From the NCBI GenBank assembly GCA_025917655.1, contig CP084619.1:682001-746000 (forward strand): a DNA stretch of 64,000 nucleotides, read 5' to 3'. Of this stretch, positions 53,903-64,000 are shown piece after piece. This DNA comes from Chlorella sorokiniana. Taxonomy: Eukaryota > Chlorophyta > Trebouxiophyceae > Chlorellales > Chlorellaceae. The number at the start of each line of letters is the position of its first letter. Position 1 is the stretch's first letter. The translations under genes and the position numbers were made by a program. The notes below the pieces were generated by a model. That model was given only the letters and a program-made list of their open reading frames with translations. It was not told the origin of the DNA and searched no databases.

Positions 53903-56900
53903 GATCTCGTAGAAGGGCCCAAACACGTCGTGCTTCAGGATGTCTGGCGCGGGAAGCGGGCGGCGGAGCACAGCCCGCCGGGTCAGCCAAAGTAAACCTC
54001 AAAAAAGCAACAAGCAAAACAAACTGTGCTGCAGCCAGAAAGCGGAGGCCTCGAGCAGCCGCTGCGTCTCGATGCAATGTCGGCGCGGCAGCGGCGGCGC
54101 GCCCCACCCGAGTGGATCTTGGCCACGCCGTTGACGTGCGCCGAGGCGATGACCGCCAGGTAGGCCATGCGCACCGTCTTCTCGCCGCTGGCCGTCTCCT
54201 CGATGATGGACAGCCGCGCGATGCGCGCCCAGTCGTCGCCAAAGCGCTGCCGCATCTGCAGCGCGGGCAGTGGGGAGCGGGGCCGTGTGGATGGGTGAGG
54301 GTGGTGGGGTGGTGTGTGTGTGTGTGTGTGGGGGGGCGCGGGGGCGCGCGCGCGCCCGAGGAAGATTGTGGAGCAAGAACCAGTCACCCCTCGCACCCCC
54401 TCCCCCCCAAAAAAAACGACAGCGCCCGCCCCACCTGCTGCAGGAAGCGCCAGTTGATGTCGTACACGATCTGCATGTGGCGCGGCAGCAGCTTCTCCAT
54501 CATCGCCACCGGCCACTTCTCCAGCGCCTCGGGCAGCACGGTGTGGTTGGTGAAGTTGGCGGTGCGGGTGACCAGGTCCCAGGCCTTGGTCCACCCCAGC
54601 CGCTCCTGGTCCATCAGGATGCGCATCAGCTCGGGCACTGCGCAGCGGGGGCGCGGGCGTTGGGTGTTGGGGGTGTCTGAATGTGCGGGCGAGTGGATGT
54701 GTGGATGTGCGGATGTGTGAGTGTCTGAATGTGCGGGTGAGTGGATGTGTGGATGTGCGGATGTGTGGGTGTCTGGGTGTGCGGGTGAGTGGATGTGTGG
54801 ATGTGCGGATGTGTGGGTGTGTGCATGTGCGGGTGCCTGGGTGTGTGCATGTGCGGATGTGTGGGGTGGGTCGGCGGATGGCGGTCAGGTGTTCAGGAGG
54901 GGCGCCAAGAGTGCGAGGATGTGCATGAAGGTGGACAGGTGGTTGTGGGGCGGTTTGCGTTGGGGGAAGGAGTACCAAAGGGGGTGAGGAAGGGGGCCAC
55001 GGAATGGCGCGAGCGCCTCCCTCAGGCAGCGCTGCCGGCCAGGCGGGCGGCAGCGGGGGCCCACCCAGCAGCGTGGGGTGCGTGTCGTTCATCTGGAAAG
55101 CCACCTTGTCCGGGAACTCGTCCCAGGAGTCGGGTGCATCTCCTTGTACCGCCGCACTATGTCCTGCGTACCGCAAGTACCGCGGACAGCAGCAACAGGA
55201 CCAAGCAGCAGGTGAAGAGGCCGGCTGTGTGGGGCTCGGCCACGGCTGCCCGGTCAGTCAGCCGGCAGCAGGACAGCTGGGGGTGGGGGCTGTTGGAATA
55301 CGATCAACGTCCCTATATGGCACCACAAATGGGCACATACTAATTAACCTCCGGGTTGGCGCTTTTAACAGGTTATGGGCCCCAATGCGCTAGATGGGCG
55401 CTGTCACATACACCCACAGATCGTGGGTTCGATTCCCATCACGGGACATCCAGGTTTCCGGCCTGTAAAACGTTTCTCCACTCGGAAGCGGGGGAGCAGC
55501 CCTGCCTTCACGAACGTGGTTAGGTACGAAGCGAGCATACGGAACGTTGCTCGGGGGAGTGTTGGAATACGATCAACGTCCCTATATGGCACCACAAATG
55601 GGCACATACTAATTAACCTCCGGGTTGGCGCTTTTAACAGGGGCCCCGCCCCCGGCTGCCAGCTGCCCGCCCCCTGCCCCGCACCTGCACGGTTGCGGAC
55701 ACAAAGAAGTGCTGCTGCTTGAGGCGCAACTCCTTGCCCTCGTACGTGCGGTCGTCGGGGTAGAGCACGGAGGACAGCGTCTCGGCGCGCTGCTTGGACA
55801 GGATGGCCTGCAGGCGGCGGCGGCGCATGCGAGGCAGCGCAGGCGGTCGACGGGCGGCGCTGCGGCACGGAGCTGGGCTGCTGCTGGGAGGGCGCTGGGC
55901 TCCTGCCAGCTGTCAGGGGGCACGGGCACGCGCGGGCGCGACATGCTCACACCCTGCCCGGCTGGCAGAGGCGCGTTGCCCTGCTTGCGCTGGTAACCAA
56001 GCGCGCTGCCCGCCGCGGCCCCACCTGCACGTAGTCTCCCGTGTTGAAGGCCTGCAGGTCGAACTCGCGGTCGGGCTTGGCGGCCCAGAGGCGCAGGTTG
56101 ATGGTGTTGTTGGTGCCAAAGCCGGGGATGGGGTTGTCGTACGCCATCGCCGTCACCGTCTCGCCCGGGTTCCAGCGGAACACCTGCCGCCCCCTCCTCG
56201 TGCACTGCACCGAAAGGAAGCGAGGAAGCGATCGACACTCAGTTGGATGAGCTGTGCGAAAGGCAGCGGGTGTGCTCGGGGCAGCTGCGGAGGCCAAGCC
56301 GGGCGGCCGCTGGCGGGCGGCGGGTGCCACCAATGGCCTCGGGCTGCTTCCCGCCGCCAGCGAGGACACAAACACAGAACCTTAATGAGTCCAAATGCAC
56401 CCATTTGCGCAAGGGTGAGGCCGGCACCAGCCGGAGACGTTGGCGCCTGGCTGGCGGTCCCGGCGCGATGCAAGAAGATGTGCCCCTCCCTTGCTGGGAG
56501 CCCCCGCACCCGAAACATGGCCGTAGAAGGAGATGGGGTAGGCCACGTTGAGGCGCTCCAGCTCCCACGGGTTGCCAAAGTTCAGCCAGTAGTCGGGCTG
56601 CTCGTGCTGGAAGCCGTCGACGAGGACCTGGCAACACACATAATAAAACAAAGCATAAGGCATAACATACAGCATAAAGGAGGAGCGGGGGCCAGAAGTG
56701 AAGGAGGTGTGCACGAGGCTGCAGCGTCAGGTGCAGGCAGGCGGCAGCAGGCAGCCGCGCGGGCGTTGCAGCCCCTGTGCAGGCCTGCCAGCGCCGCCAA
56801 AGCGCTTCCCCCACATACCTGGCGGAACATTCCGTACTGGTAGCGGATGCCGTATCCCCAGGCAGGCAGGTTCAGGGTGGCCATGGAGTCGAGGAAGCAG

Positions 56901-58673
56901 GCGGCGAGGCGGCCCAGGCCGCCGTTGCCCAGCGCGGCGTCGCGCTCCTGCTCCACCTGCGCACAGAACAGAGCGGGAGCACACACGCAGCTCGCGCACC
57001 CCGCCAGCGCCGCAGCCGCTTGTCGCAGCCGCGGGTGCGTTGCCGTGCACGCACACATCTGCCACGCGCGTTGCAGCCCCGCTGCGCCCGCCTCCGCGGC
57101 ACCGCCCCCGCCCCGTGCCCCCTGCCCTCCCCCACCAGCGTCTCCAGCTTGTAGCCCAGCTCGGTGATGGCCTCGCGGTACTGGTCCCGTACATCCAGGT
57201 TGGACAGCGCGTTGAGCAGGGAGCGGCCCATGAGGAACTCCATGGAGAGGTAGTAGATGCGCTTGGGGTCCACCTCCTTGAAGTACGTCCTGCGGTACAC
57301 GCGCACGCAGCAGGCCTATTGGATATACACGGCCACCCCCCACAGCCTTGCCCGTGCGCCGCCTGCAGCAGCCACCCGCTTGCACTGCAGCAGGGCGGCC
57401 TCCCAGCTGGCCCCCCGGGCACCACAGCGCGCTGCAGCAGGGGGCCCTGCCAGCTGGCAGCTGCCCGGGACCGCAACGCACTGCGTGTCGTTCCACTCCT
57501 CGATCAGGCGGTCCCGCACGGAGTAGGCTGTCGCCATGTAGGCCTCCAGGTCATCAAACTTGTACCGCGAGCGGGCCATGGTGTACTCCACGTCTGCGCT
57601 CCCACAGGAAAGAGCAGAGGCTCAGTCGGTCGGTCGCAATGCAGGCTGGTTGCACGGCGCCAGCGCCGCCAGCCCTGCGCGGGTTGGAAGCTGCAGACTG
57701 CCACCCGGCAGCTGCGCGAACAGCCCACGCCAGCCAAAAGCATGCCCTCCGGCCTCCCCATCTCCCCGCCCCCACACCACGCGCTCCCGTCGCCCCCTCC
57801 GCCCCCCAGGCCCCCGCCGCCGCCGCCGCTCACGGTTGACGATGGACTGCTGGATGGACAGCACGTCGTTCTTGACGTAAGTGTCCATCAGCGTGTGCAG
57901 CAGCTCCTGACGCTCCTCGCTGGCGCCCGGCACCGTCAGCTTGGGGCGCACCACGGTGGAGGGCTTGGTGGCGGCGGCGGCGGTGGCCTCCAGCGCGGCG
58001 CGCACCGCGCCCAGCTCGCCCTCCGCCACCTTGCTGCCCTCCACGGTGGTCACCCAGAAGGTGTCCTTGAAGGTGCCGCCCTTGCCGCCGATGTTGGCCT
58101 TCACCACGTCCAGCCCCAGATCGGTGAAGGTTGATGTCAGGCTGTTCAGCAGGCCTGCGGGATCGAGGAGAGCGCCCAGGGGCACCCCGGTCAATGCGTG
58201 GGCATGCTTCTGAATGGGGACGCTTTGCGAGAGGCCGTGATCATGCCGTTGCAGCCACAAGCACAGGCACTTCAGTACCTGCGCTATGGAAAGCTGTGGC
58301 CTTGTGAAGCACAGCTGGCCCTCACGGCGGCGGCGCTGGACACGGCACGGCAAGGATGCTGTGCAGACCGCCCTTGCGCACCTGGCCGGTTGGTGCCCTG
58401 CACTGTGATGACTGTGGACGAGGCGTCTGCTTTGTTGTCCACAGTGACAACCGTGCTGGCGCTGCCATCGCTGTTGCGCTCTGCCGCCGACCGCTCCGCC
58501 TCTGCCACCGCGACGATCTGGGGCCCCAGGGGTCTGCCCGAGGCGCCCCGCCGCTGCCTTCGGCCTATGCCGCTCAACCGGCTGCGAAGAGCATATGCTG
58601 GACCTGGCCGCAAGCTAGACTGGCAGCGATGCAACGGCCTGGTGCCGGTGGCCAAGGCGGCCGCTGCTTGCAT
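50424..58673 (-). CDS. Plastid alpha-glucan (starch) phosphorylase with N-terminal ACT domain
   Basis: Releases glucose-1-phosphate from starch or maltodextrin. It starts [20 protein letters not shown] (58673), an Ala/Arg/Ser-rich chloroplast transit-type leader. Exons 58382-58673 and 57834-58154 encode an ACT-like domain ([20 protein letters not shown], then [13 protein letters not shown] and [10 protein letters not shown]). The catalytic part follows: [20 protein letters not shown] (57593-57482), [19 protein letters not shown] (57289-57136), [19 protein letters not shown] (56956-56819), [11 protein letters not shown] (55163-55065), [20 protein letters not shown] (54637-54435), [20 protein letters not shown] (53943-53765), [20 protein letters not shown] (52552-52452), [20 protein letters not shown] with the PLP lysine (52193-52067), and the end [15 protein letters not shown] (50480-50424). 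One-base breaks at 52901-52904, 53368-53373, 55132-55134 and near 56195. A miniature LTR element lies in intron 55164-55684. Confidence 0.92.
53482..53522. repeat. (TG)n microsatellite in a phosphorylase intron
   Basis: A 40-bp uninterrupted TG run beginning about 7 bp from the exon 53315-53474, on the acceptor side of the minus-strand intron. On the transcript it is a (CA)n tract next to the splice acceptor. Confidence 0.95.
54676..54870. repeat. Minisatellite of ~12-40 bp units in a phosphorylase intron
   Basis: A higher-order tandem array built from GTGTGGATGTGCGGATGTGT-like units with GTGTCTG or GTGCGGGTGAGTG spacers. At least four long units are visible between exons 54435-54637 and 55065-55163. 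Confidence 0.85.
55286..55644 (+). mobile_element. Miniature LTR retrotransposon (TRIM-like), intact with target-site duplication
   Basis: Two identical 80-bp direct repeats, 55291-55370 and 55560-55639, start TGTTGG and end TTAACA (TG...CA termini). A 5-bp GGGGC flanks both sides (55286-55290 and 55640-55644). The 189-bp interior begins GGTTATGGGCCC (55371-55382), complementary to the anticodon arm of eukaryotic initiator tRNA-Met, as in copia-type half-tRNA priming. It ends with a purine tract GGGGGAG (55553-55559). There is no coding capacity, so it is non-autonomous. It lies within a phosphorylase intron; the orientation follows the primer-site and purine-tract positions. Identical LTRs suggest a recent insertion. 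Confidence 0.85.
55426..55436 (+). promoter_or_regulatory. Pol III B-box-like site inside the miniature LTR element
   Basis: GGTTCGATTCC matches the tRNA B box and sits in a T-arm-like hairpin (GTGGG...CCCAT). A full tRNA cannot be folded, because the matching 5' acceptor strand is absent. Confidence 0.5.
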
Positions 58674-59061
58674 GGCAGGGGACTGTGGTGCTGCCGATGC
58701 GCACTGTTTCGGTTCTGACCGAAAACCCAGTAACGAACAACCCCGGCCGGCAGGGTTTGGGAGTGAGGGCTCCCAGCTGTGCAGCTCCTGGGCTGGCAAA
58801 ACTGTCGAGCAGGCGTGTGCCCAATGTATGAAATCGTTTTGGGGGCAGGGAACCAGGGATGCTAGGGCACGACCTGTATTGCTTGACCGCCAGTTCTCGT
58901 GTGATGCAGGGCTTTTTGCAGCGCACTCTTGGGACCTGTGTTTTTGAAGGAAACCCTTCTTGATCAAGCGCTTATTTATACCGGGCAGCAGTGCCAAGGC
59001 TCTGTCAACTTGCCTTCCCCTGTACGATTGCGAATCGGCTGTCGCCAGGCCAACCCACGGC
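58674..59061. promoter_or_regulatory. Shared divergent promoter region, phosphorylase / PFK
   Basis: 388 bp between two start codons facing apart. It holds a perfect 6-bp inverted repeat TTCGGT-TCTG-ACCGAA (58708-58723), 35 bp from the phosphorylase ATG. A TATA-like TTATTTATA (58972-58980) lies about 82 bp upstream of the PFK ATG. Confidence 0.6.
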
Positions 59062-62000
59062 ATGCAGTTGCGGGCATTGGCCACCAGGCCTGCAGCGGAT
59101 CGCCCGGGGGCAGCAGCTTGCCGTCCAGCCCGCTGCAGAAGGGCTCTTCAACAGCCCCCACGCCGGGTCTCCTTGCGCTGCCGCGACAGTAACACAGGCT
59201 CTGACATAGCTGTGACAAACTTCCAGGTGCGAGTGTGGTTGAGGAGGGCTGCCCCAGGGGCCCGCCACCGGCGGCTTCGCTGCCGCTTGCTGCCGGTCCT
59301 CCTGTTTGCCTTGCATTGGCTTGTTTTTCAGCAGTACAACCTTGCAACGTGCAGCCCCTGCCCAAGTGTCTGTGCTATGCGCCGCAAGCTTGCGGAGGGT
59401 GCATGTTGCGCCTCCGCAAGGCGCACCTATGCACAATGCTGCCCTGCGCCGCCCCACCACGTCACCATCCTCCCTGCTTTTGCTGCTTCCCTCAAACCGA
59501 GGTCGCACTTAGGTATGATGCATTCATCACAACTCTTCCACGCTCTTCCGGTGCAGGTAGAAACTCCAGACGCTTCTGATGAGGTGCTTGAGTGCCCGAC
59601 GCTGCGCGACCAGTTGAAGCCGCGCCCCAGCCCCTTTGTGGTGAGCCGCCAACCGTGGGGCACACCCCGCACAGCTGACCTGCCCACCTTGCGCCAGCAA
59701 GCAGCAAACCTGGCTGGCTGACGGATTCACGGAAGCAGCACGGCGGCTGCCAGCGCCGCGGCTGCTGGGCTGTTGCTTTGAGCTGTGTAGCTGCTCACCG
59801 CGGACTCGCTCCCGCCCCGCCAGGTCTCTAACAACTTTGGCGGCGGCTTTGTCAGCGACGACGACCGCGTTGCGCTCTCCTCCATCAAGTTTGCCTCAGC
59901 CGAGTCGGCCGGCGCGCGCTGCGTTGCCTCGGATGACAACGGGCCGCCCACGTGGCTGGAGGCCAGCATGGAGCAGCTGTGCGTGCCGCTGCCGCCTTGG
60001 AGCCTGCGGGCGGGGGCGCGCGAGACGATCTGGTTCAACCCCACCGAAGTCACCGCAGCAAGTGAGCTGGGCGTGTGCAGGATTCCTGCGGCGGTTGCGG
60101 CGTGAGGGCACGCTGCTGCAACGGCCGCCAGTCATTGGCCGCCAGCGTTTGCTCCAGCTGCCCGACACAGAGGCACAGCTGTGTCTTCTCCAGCTTGGGC
60201 AGTTGCACAGCGTTTGCAGGCCCTGCCGGCCTCGGGTGCTAAGGCGCCGCTCGCCGCGCCTTCCCCTCCCCTGCGCAGTTGTGACATGCGGCGGGCTGTG
60301 CCCGGCCTGAACGACGTGGTCCAGGGGCTGGTGGTGAAGCTGGCGCAGTATGGCGTGCCTGACGGCAACATCATCGGCATCCGGTGAGCGCCGGGGGCTG
60401 CGCGGCGCGGCAACGACAGCAGCAACTCCTTGCCTGGAGGGTTTGTCACGTTGACTGCTGCGAGAGATGAGACCGGCTGCTGGCTGTGCGAGTGGAGCAG
60501 CGTCCGGCTGCCCTACTCCAGCCCGCTGACACCCCTCCCTTCCCCCGGTCTGCCCCGCAGCTACGGCTTCCGCGGCTTCTACGACCGCAAGGCCAAGCCG
60601 ATTGTGCTGACCAAGAAGAGCGTGGAGGGCGTGCACTTGGAGGGCGGCACCATGCTGGGCACCAGCCGCGGCGGCGCCGACCTGCGGTGCGCGTGGAGGG
60701 GCTGCCGCCCTCCTGCGCTGGCGTGGCCCTCGACGACAGTGCCGCAATGCAGCGATACGTGCCTCGAGCCAGCGTGCCTGCTTCCCTCCGCGCCAGGCGT
60801 GGCCGCACAGGCAGCCGCCGCTGGCTCCCTCATCCCGCCATGCCTCCCATCCTGCGTTGCTCGCAGCGAGATCGTGAAGCAGATCGACCTGTGGGGGATT
60901 GACATGGTGTTTGTGGTGGGCGGTAACGGCGGCAACGCGGGCGCCGCCGCCATCCAGGAGGAGCTGCACCGCAACGGCATCCTGTGCAGCGTGGTGGGGG
61001 TGCCCAAGTCGATCGACAACGACATCCTGCTCATCGACAAGACCTTTGGGTGAGGCAGCGGGGCGGGATCGAGGGCGGCGCAGCGGAAGCCAAGGCAAGG
61101 GCCTGCTCTCGAGTCGCTTCCTTGCCCGCCCGTCAGGCTGCTGCGCCGCGCTGCCCGTCCCCTTCCCTCCACACACCCACGCACGTGCGCCACTCCAAGC
61201 CAAACCACGCGGAGCGTCGCTTCCGCAGGTTTGACACGGCGGTGGAGGAAGCGCAGCGCGCGCTGATGGCGGCCAAGGTGGAGGCGGGCAGCGCTTGTGA
61301 GTGAGCCCCTGCCTCCTGGCAGCTTGCATCGCGAACCCGCAGGCCAGCCGAAGGCCATGCTGCGTGCGCCTCCTGCCGCCGCATTGTGAGCCGCCGGCCT
61401 CCCCCGCCGCCTTGCAGACCGCGGCATTGGGCTGGTGAAGCTGATGGGTCGGTGAGCATGAGTTTTGTTTAGTTTTTCGTTGTCACTAATGCTAATGCTG
61501 GGCCCAGCCATGTGTGCTCTGCTCGCCCACCAGACGGCTGCCCATGTTATGGTCACGGCGTGAGGGCGGCGCCTCATCTTGCGCGGCGGCCCTGCCGGCC
61601 GCTGCCGCAGTGCAAGCCGCTGAGCCTTGCCCTGCTCCTTGCCCTGCCCCGCATGCAGCCAGTCGGGCTTCATTGCCATGCAGGCATCCATGGCCTCTGG
61701 CGTCGTCGACATTGTGAGTGGGGGCCGGTGCCCCTTGGGTCCGCCGACCCAGCGCAGAGGCAGCTGCAGGGTCGCGCCCCTGGTGGGCTGTGCAGCTGAG
61801 CTCGCCCTGCTGGGCAGAGCTCGCCCTGCTGGGCAGGGCTCCTGGCAGACCCGCAGCGCCGCCCTGGCCGGGCCGCCCGGCCTGCCCCATTCACTGCCGG
61901 GGCCTCCACTCCTGGGCATCCACTCCCCCCTCCGCCCCTGCACCCTCCGGCAGTGCCTCATTCCGGAGGTGCCGTTCACCCTGCACGGCGAGAAGGGCAT

Positions 62001-63369
62001 GTTTGCCTACCTGGAGAGGGTGCTAAACGAGAAGGGCCACGCGGTGGTGTGCATAGCGGAGGGCGCGGGGCAGGTGAGGGCCGCGCGGGGTGGGCTGTCT
62101 CTGCCCCGCGGTTCCCGACCTGTCCTGCTGACGCGCTGGGGTCGTATCGCCAGGCTGAACCAGAGCTGACCAGCGGCGCTCGCTGCGTCCCGCAGCCGGC
62201 TAGCTGCGTGCGCCCCCATGCCGCCAGTTGTGCCATGTGTCGTGCGCTTCTCCCGCCGCTGGGCGCAGCCTGAGCCTGGTGCTGCCCCGTGCCCGCTGCT
62301 GCTGCCGCCTGCAGGACTTGTTGGAGGACGGGGACGTGAAGACGGATGCCAGCGGCAACCCCATCCTCAAGGATGTGGGCCCCTGGCTGAAGAGCGAGAT
62401 CAAAAAGGCGTTCAACGGCGCCGACGTGAAGTACATTGACCCCAGGTACTGCCCCCACCCTGCCGCCGCTGCACCGAGCCCGCACAAGCGGGGCAGAAGC
62501 AGAGGGGGCCGGGGTGGCCAGGGGCGCTGGCTTGCCTGTCGCCGGGTGCCGGCCAGCCGCAGCTGTGTGGCTGCACACCGTTTGCAGGCTGCCAGAGGGA
62601 AGCAGCATGCCTCATCGCTGCCTGAGACCGCGCTCTGCCTGTGCCTCATGTCTGTTCCCGCTTGCTGCCCCACACCCCGCGCGCCTGCAGCTACCAGATC
62701 CGCTCCATCCCCACCATTTCGGGCGACCGCATCTACTGCAAGGTGCTGGCTCACAACGCGGTGCACGCCGCCTTTGCGGGCTACACCGGCGTCACCGTCG
62801 GCCTCGTGAACACACACGTGAGCTCGCAAGGAGGGGGCAGGGGGGCCAAACGAGATGTATCTAGTTGCGGTGCAGCTGCAGCGCAAGAGTGGCGGTTCCC
62901 GGCGGCGGCATCTCACGCGCCTGACCCTGCCCATGCGGCAGGGTTGTGCCCCTGCTGCGTGGTTGCTTGTCTGAGCTGGTGTGAGCTCTGAGCCGTCCTG
63001 CCTGCCATCCCTGTACCGCGCAGTACTGCTACCTGCCCATCCGTACCGTCATCCAGGCGCCTCGGCAGGTCGACCCGCGCGGCAAGACTTGGAACAGGCA
63101 CGCTCCAAGTGCTGGCTGGTCTTTGTGAGCCTGATGCACAGCCACATGCATGCACACACTGTTTCACACCGTCCTCACAACCGTGTTCTGCTCCCTCTGT
63201 CACCCTCACCCCTGCCTTCAGGCTACGCGCAAGCATAGGTGCGTCTTGCGGCGGGCTGGTCGATGCAGGGTGCCTTGGCAACCCATCCTGCGTGTGTTGA
63301 GCAGTACGCATCACCTGTTGTGTACCCACCTGTTTTGTACCCTATGCAGGCCAGCCCAACTTCTACTGA
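59062..63369 (+). CDS. Plant-type ATP-dependent 6-phosphofructokinase, probably plastidial
   Basis: Phosphorylates fructose-6-phosphate in glycolysis. It starts [20 protein letters not shown], an Arg/Ala-rich leader like a transit peptide. Exons: 59062-59226, 59557-59640, 59824-60061, 60279-60383, 60561-60686, 60867-61049, 61229-61296, 61418-61451, 61659-61713, 61954-62073, 62315-62445, 62691-62817, 63024-63097, 63222-63238 and 63350-63369. Motifs: [107 protein letters not shown] and [18 protein letters not shown]; the end GQPNFY matches the family C-terminus. All phases agree, with no frame break. A 17-nt exon and a GC donor (63098) are needed to reach the conserved end. Confidence 0.95.
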
Positions 63370-63797
63370 TGATGATCGATGACTGTTGGCAGACTCGGCG
63401 GCGGGAGCGGCTCAGCCACACCAGCCTAGCTGACCTGTTGCACTGGTGGGAAAGCAGCCCACGCCAGCCGCTGAACGAATACTCTGGCGTGCAGCCTCTG
63501 TAGCTTTCCTGACGCTCCCATATTTCTTCACGTTGTCTACCAATGCCCCTGACACTTTGACCTGCTTTTGTTTGCCGCTAGGCCCGCACCCTCTCTGCTG
63601 GCCCCTCCTTTTGTTCTCTGCCACTCGATTGAGCAAACACTGATTCATTTTTGCAAGGTGCGTTATTTTGTGTAAGTCAGTCATTGTGGAGTCAAGAGTA
63701 GGTGCATGAGCAGGAAGGGAATGCTAGCAGGAAATACAGGCGGGAGGAGCAAAACTGACGGAGAGGCGGCGTTGAAGCCATCACCGACCAGGCATGA
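63370..63797. other. Convergent intergenic region PFK / SF3B5
   Basis: 428 bp holding both 3' UTRs. I see no additional gene in it; the sequence is less GC-rich than the flanking exons. Confidence 0.6.
63671..63675 (+). terminator. TGTAA polyadenylation signal for PFK
   Basis: TGTAA, the usual chlorophyte poly(A) signal, about 300 nt after the PFK stop codon. Confidence 0.55.
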
Positions 63798-64000
63798 TCA
63801 GGCCTCATCCTCCTTCTCTGGCGGCAGGCCGCACGGCAGCAGCATGTTTTGCATGAAGTTGTATTTCACGCGCCCGACAGACTCGTTCTCCGCGATGGCG
63901 TGGTACGCAGTGAGCGGGTAGTGGCCCACGAGACTGGCGTAGGTGTCCCGCTTGATGTTCACGTTCCACTCAAAGCGGTTGATGTCTGGGTGCCCCGTGC
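63798..64000 (-). CDS. SF3B5: Splicing factor 3B subunit 5 (SF3b10), C-terminal part
   Basis: A component of the SF3b complex of U2 snRNP, which binds the branch site region. The visible 67 codons read GTGHPDINRFEWNVNIKRDT, then YASLVGHYPLTAYHAIAENE, then SVGRVKYNFMQNMLLPCGLP, ending PPEKEDEA and TGA (63800-63798). This matches SF3b10 along its length (GTGH, FEW, RDxY, GHxxL, AIAENES, NxMxxMLxPCGPP). The family is about 86 residues, so roughly 20 N-terminal codons lie beyond the window. No frame break is seen. Confidence 0.95.
   Translation of the reverse strand, partial: TGHPDINRFEWNVNIKRDTYASLVGHYPLTAYHAIAENESVGRVKYNFMQNMLLPCGLPPEKEDEA

Noticed and set aside
54676-54870. CRISPR-like array
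   Set aside because: Units are short, G/T-rich and contiguous without unique spacers, in a eukaryotic intron; it is a minisatellite.
55371-55450. Possible tRNA gene around the T-arm-like motif
   Set aside because: B box and T stem fit, but no matching 5' acceptor strand or proper anticodon stem could be folded; better explained as part of the miniature LTR element.

Overview
This window is nuclear DNA of a GC-rich, intron-dense green alga, most likely a Chlorella-like trebouxiophyte (lineage inferred, not proven). The reasons are: almost every gene is split by short GT-AG introns; several introns carry (TG)n/(CA)n runs; TGTAA, the chlorophyte polyadenylation signal, follows several genes; and the gene set (plant-type ATP-phosphofructokinase, plastid-targeted alpha-glucan phosphorylase, cobalamin-dependent methionine synthase, DNA polymerase alpha, gamma-tubulin complex protein 4, Nup54, YEATS protein, SF3b10) is eukaryotic and photosynthetic. 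There are no bacterial operons and no rRNA or complete tRNA genes.

Layout. 1-9206 (+) holds the 3' part of a ~1,900-residue coiled-coil protein. 9537-21529 (-) is METH, with its homocysteine- and folate-binding modules present twice in one apparent gene. A ~170 bp divergent spacer separates METH from GCP4 (21704-25292, +). From 24993 to about 31840 the last exon of GCP4, the tail of the neighbouring POLA1 and a 1.3 kb unknown gene fragment form a ~2.03 kb tandem array. POLA1 fills 31748-42672 (-). 42673-46012 is an accessory stretch: a ~1.2 kb inverted repeat of decayed exons, a duplicated 3' end, and a small unknown gene (44376-45212, -). NUP54 (46013-47935, -) and a YEATS/GAS41 gene (48174-49801, -) follow. 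Plastid glucan phosphorylase with an N-terminal ACT domain (50424-58673, -) carries a miniature LTR element in one intron. It is divergent from a plastid-type PFK (59062-63369, +). The 3' end of SF3B5 (63798-64000, -) closes the window.

Functional links. The divergent phosphorylase/PFK pair joins starch phosphorolysis to glycolytic entry and shares a ~390 bp promoter region. METH supplies methionine and tetrahydrofolate. POLA1, GCP4, NUP54, YEATS and SF3B5 are housekeeping genes.

Caveats. Exon ends were placed by reading frame, protein family expectation and splice consensus. Many conserved exons are one base short, usually in a G or C run. The tandem array gives an internal control: one copy of an otherwise 216-nt exon is 215 nt. 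I therefore read most of these breaks as base-level assembly errors, not pseudogenes. Several introns appear to use GC donors.
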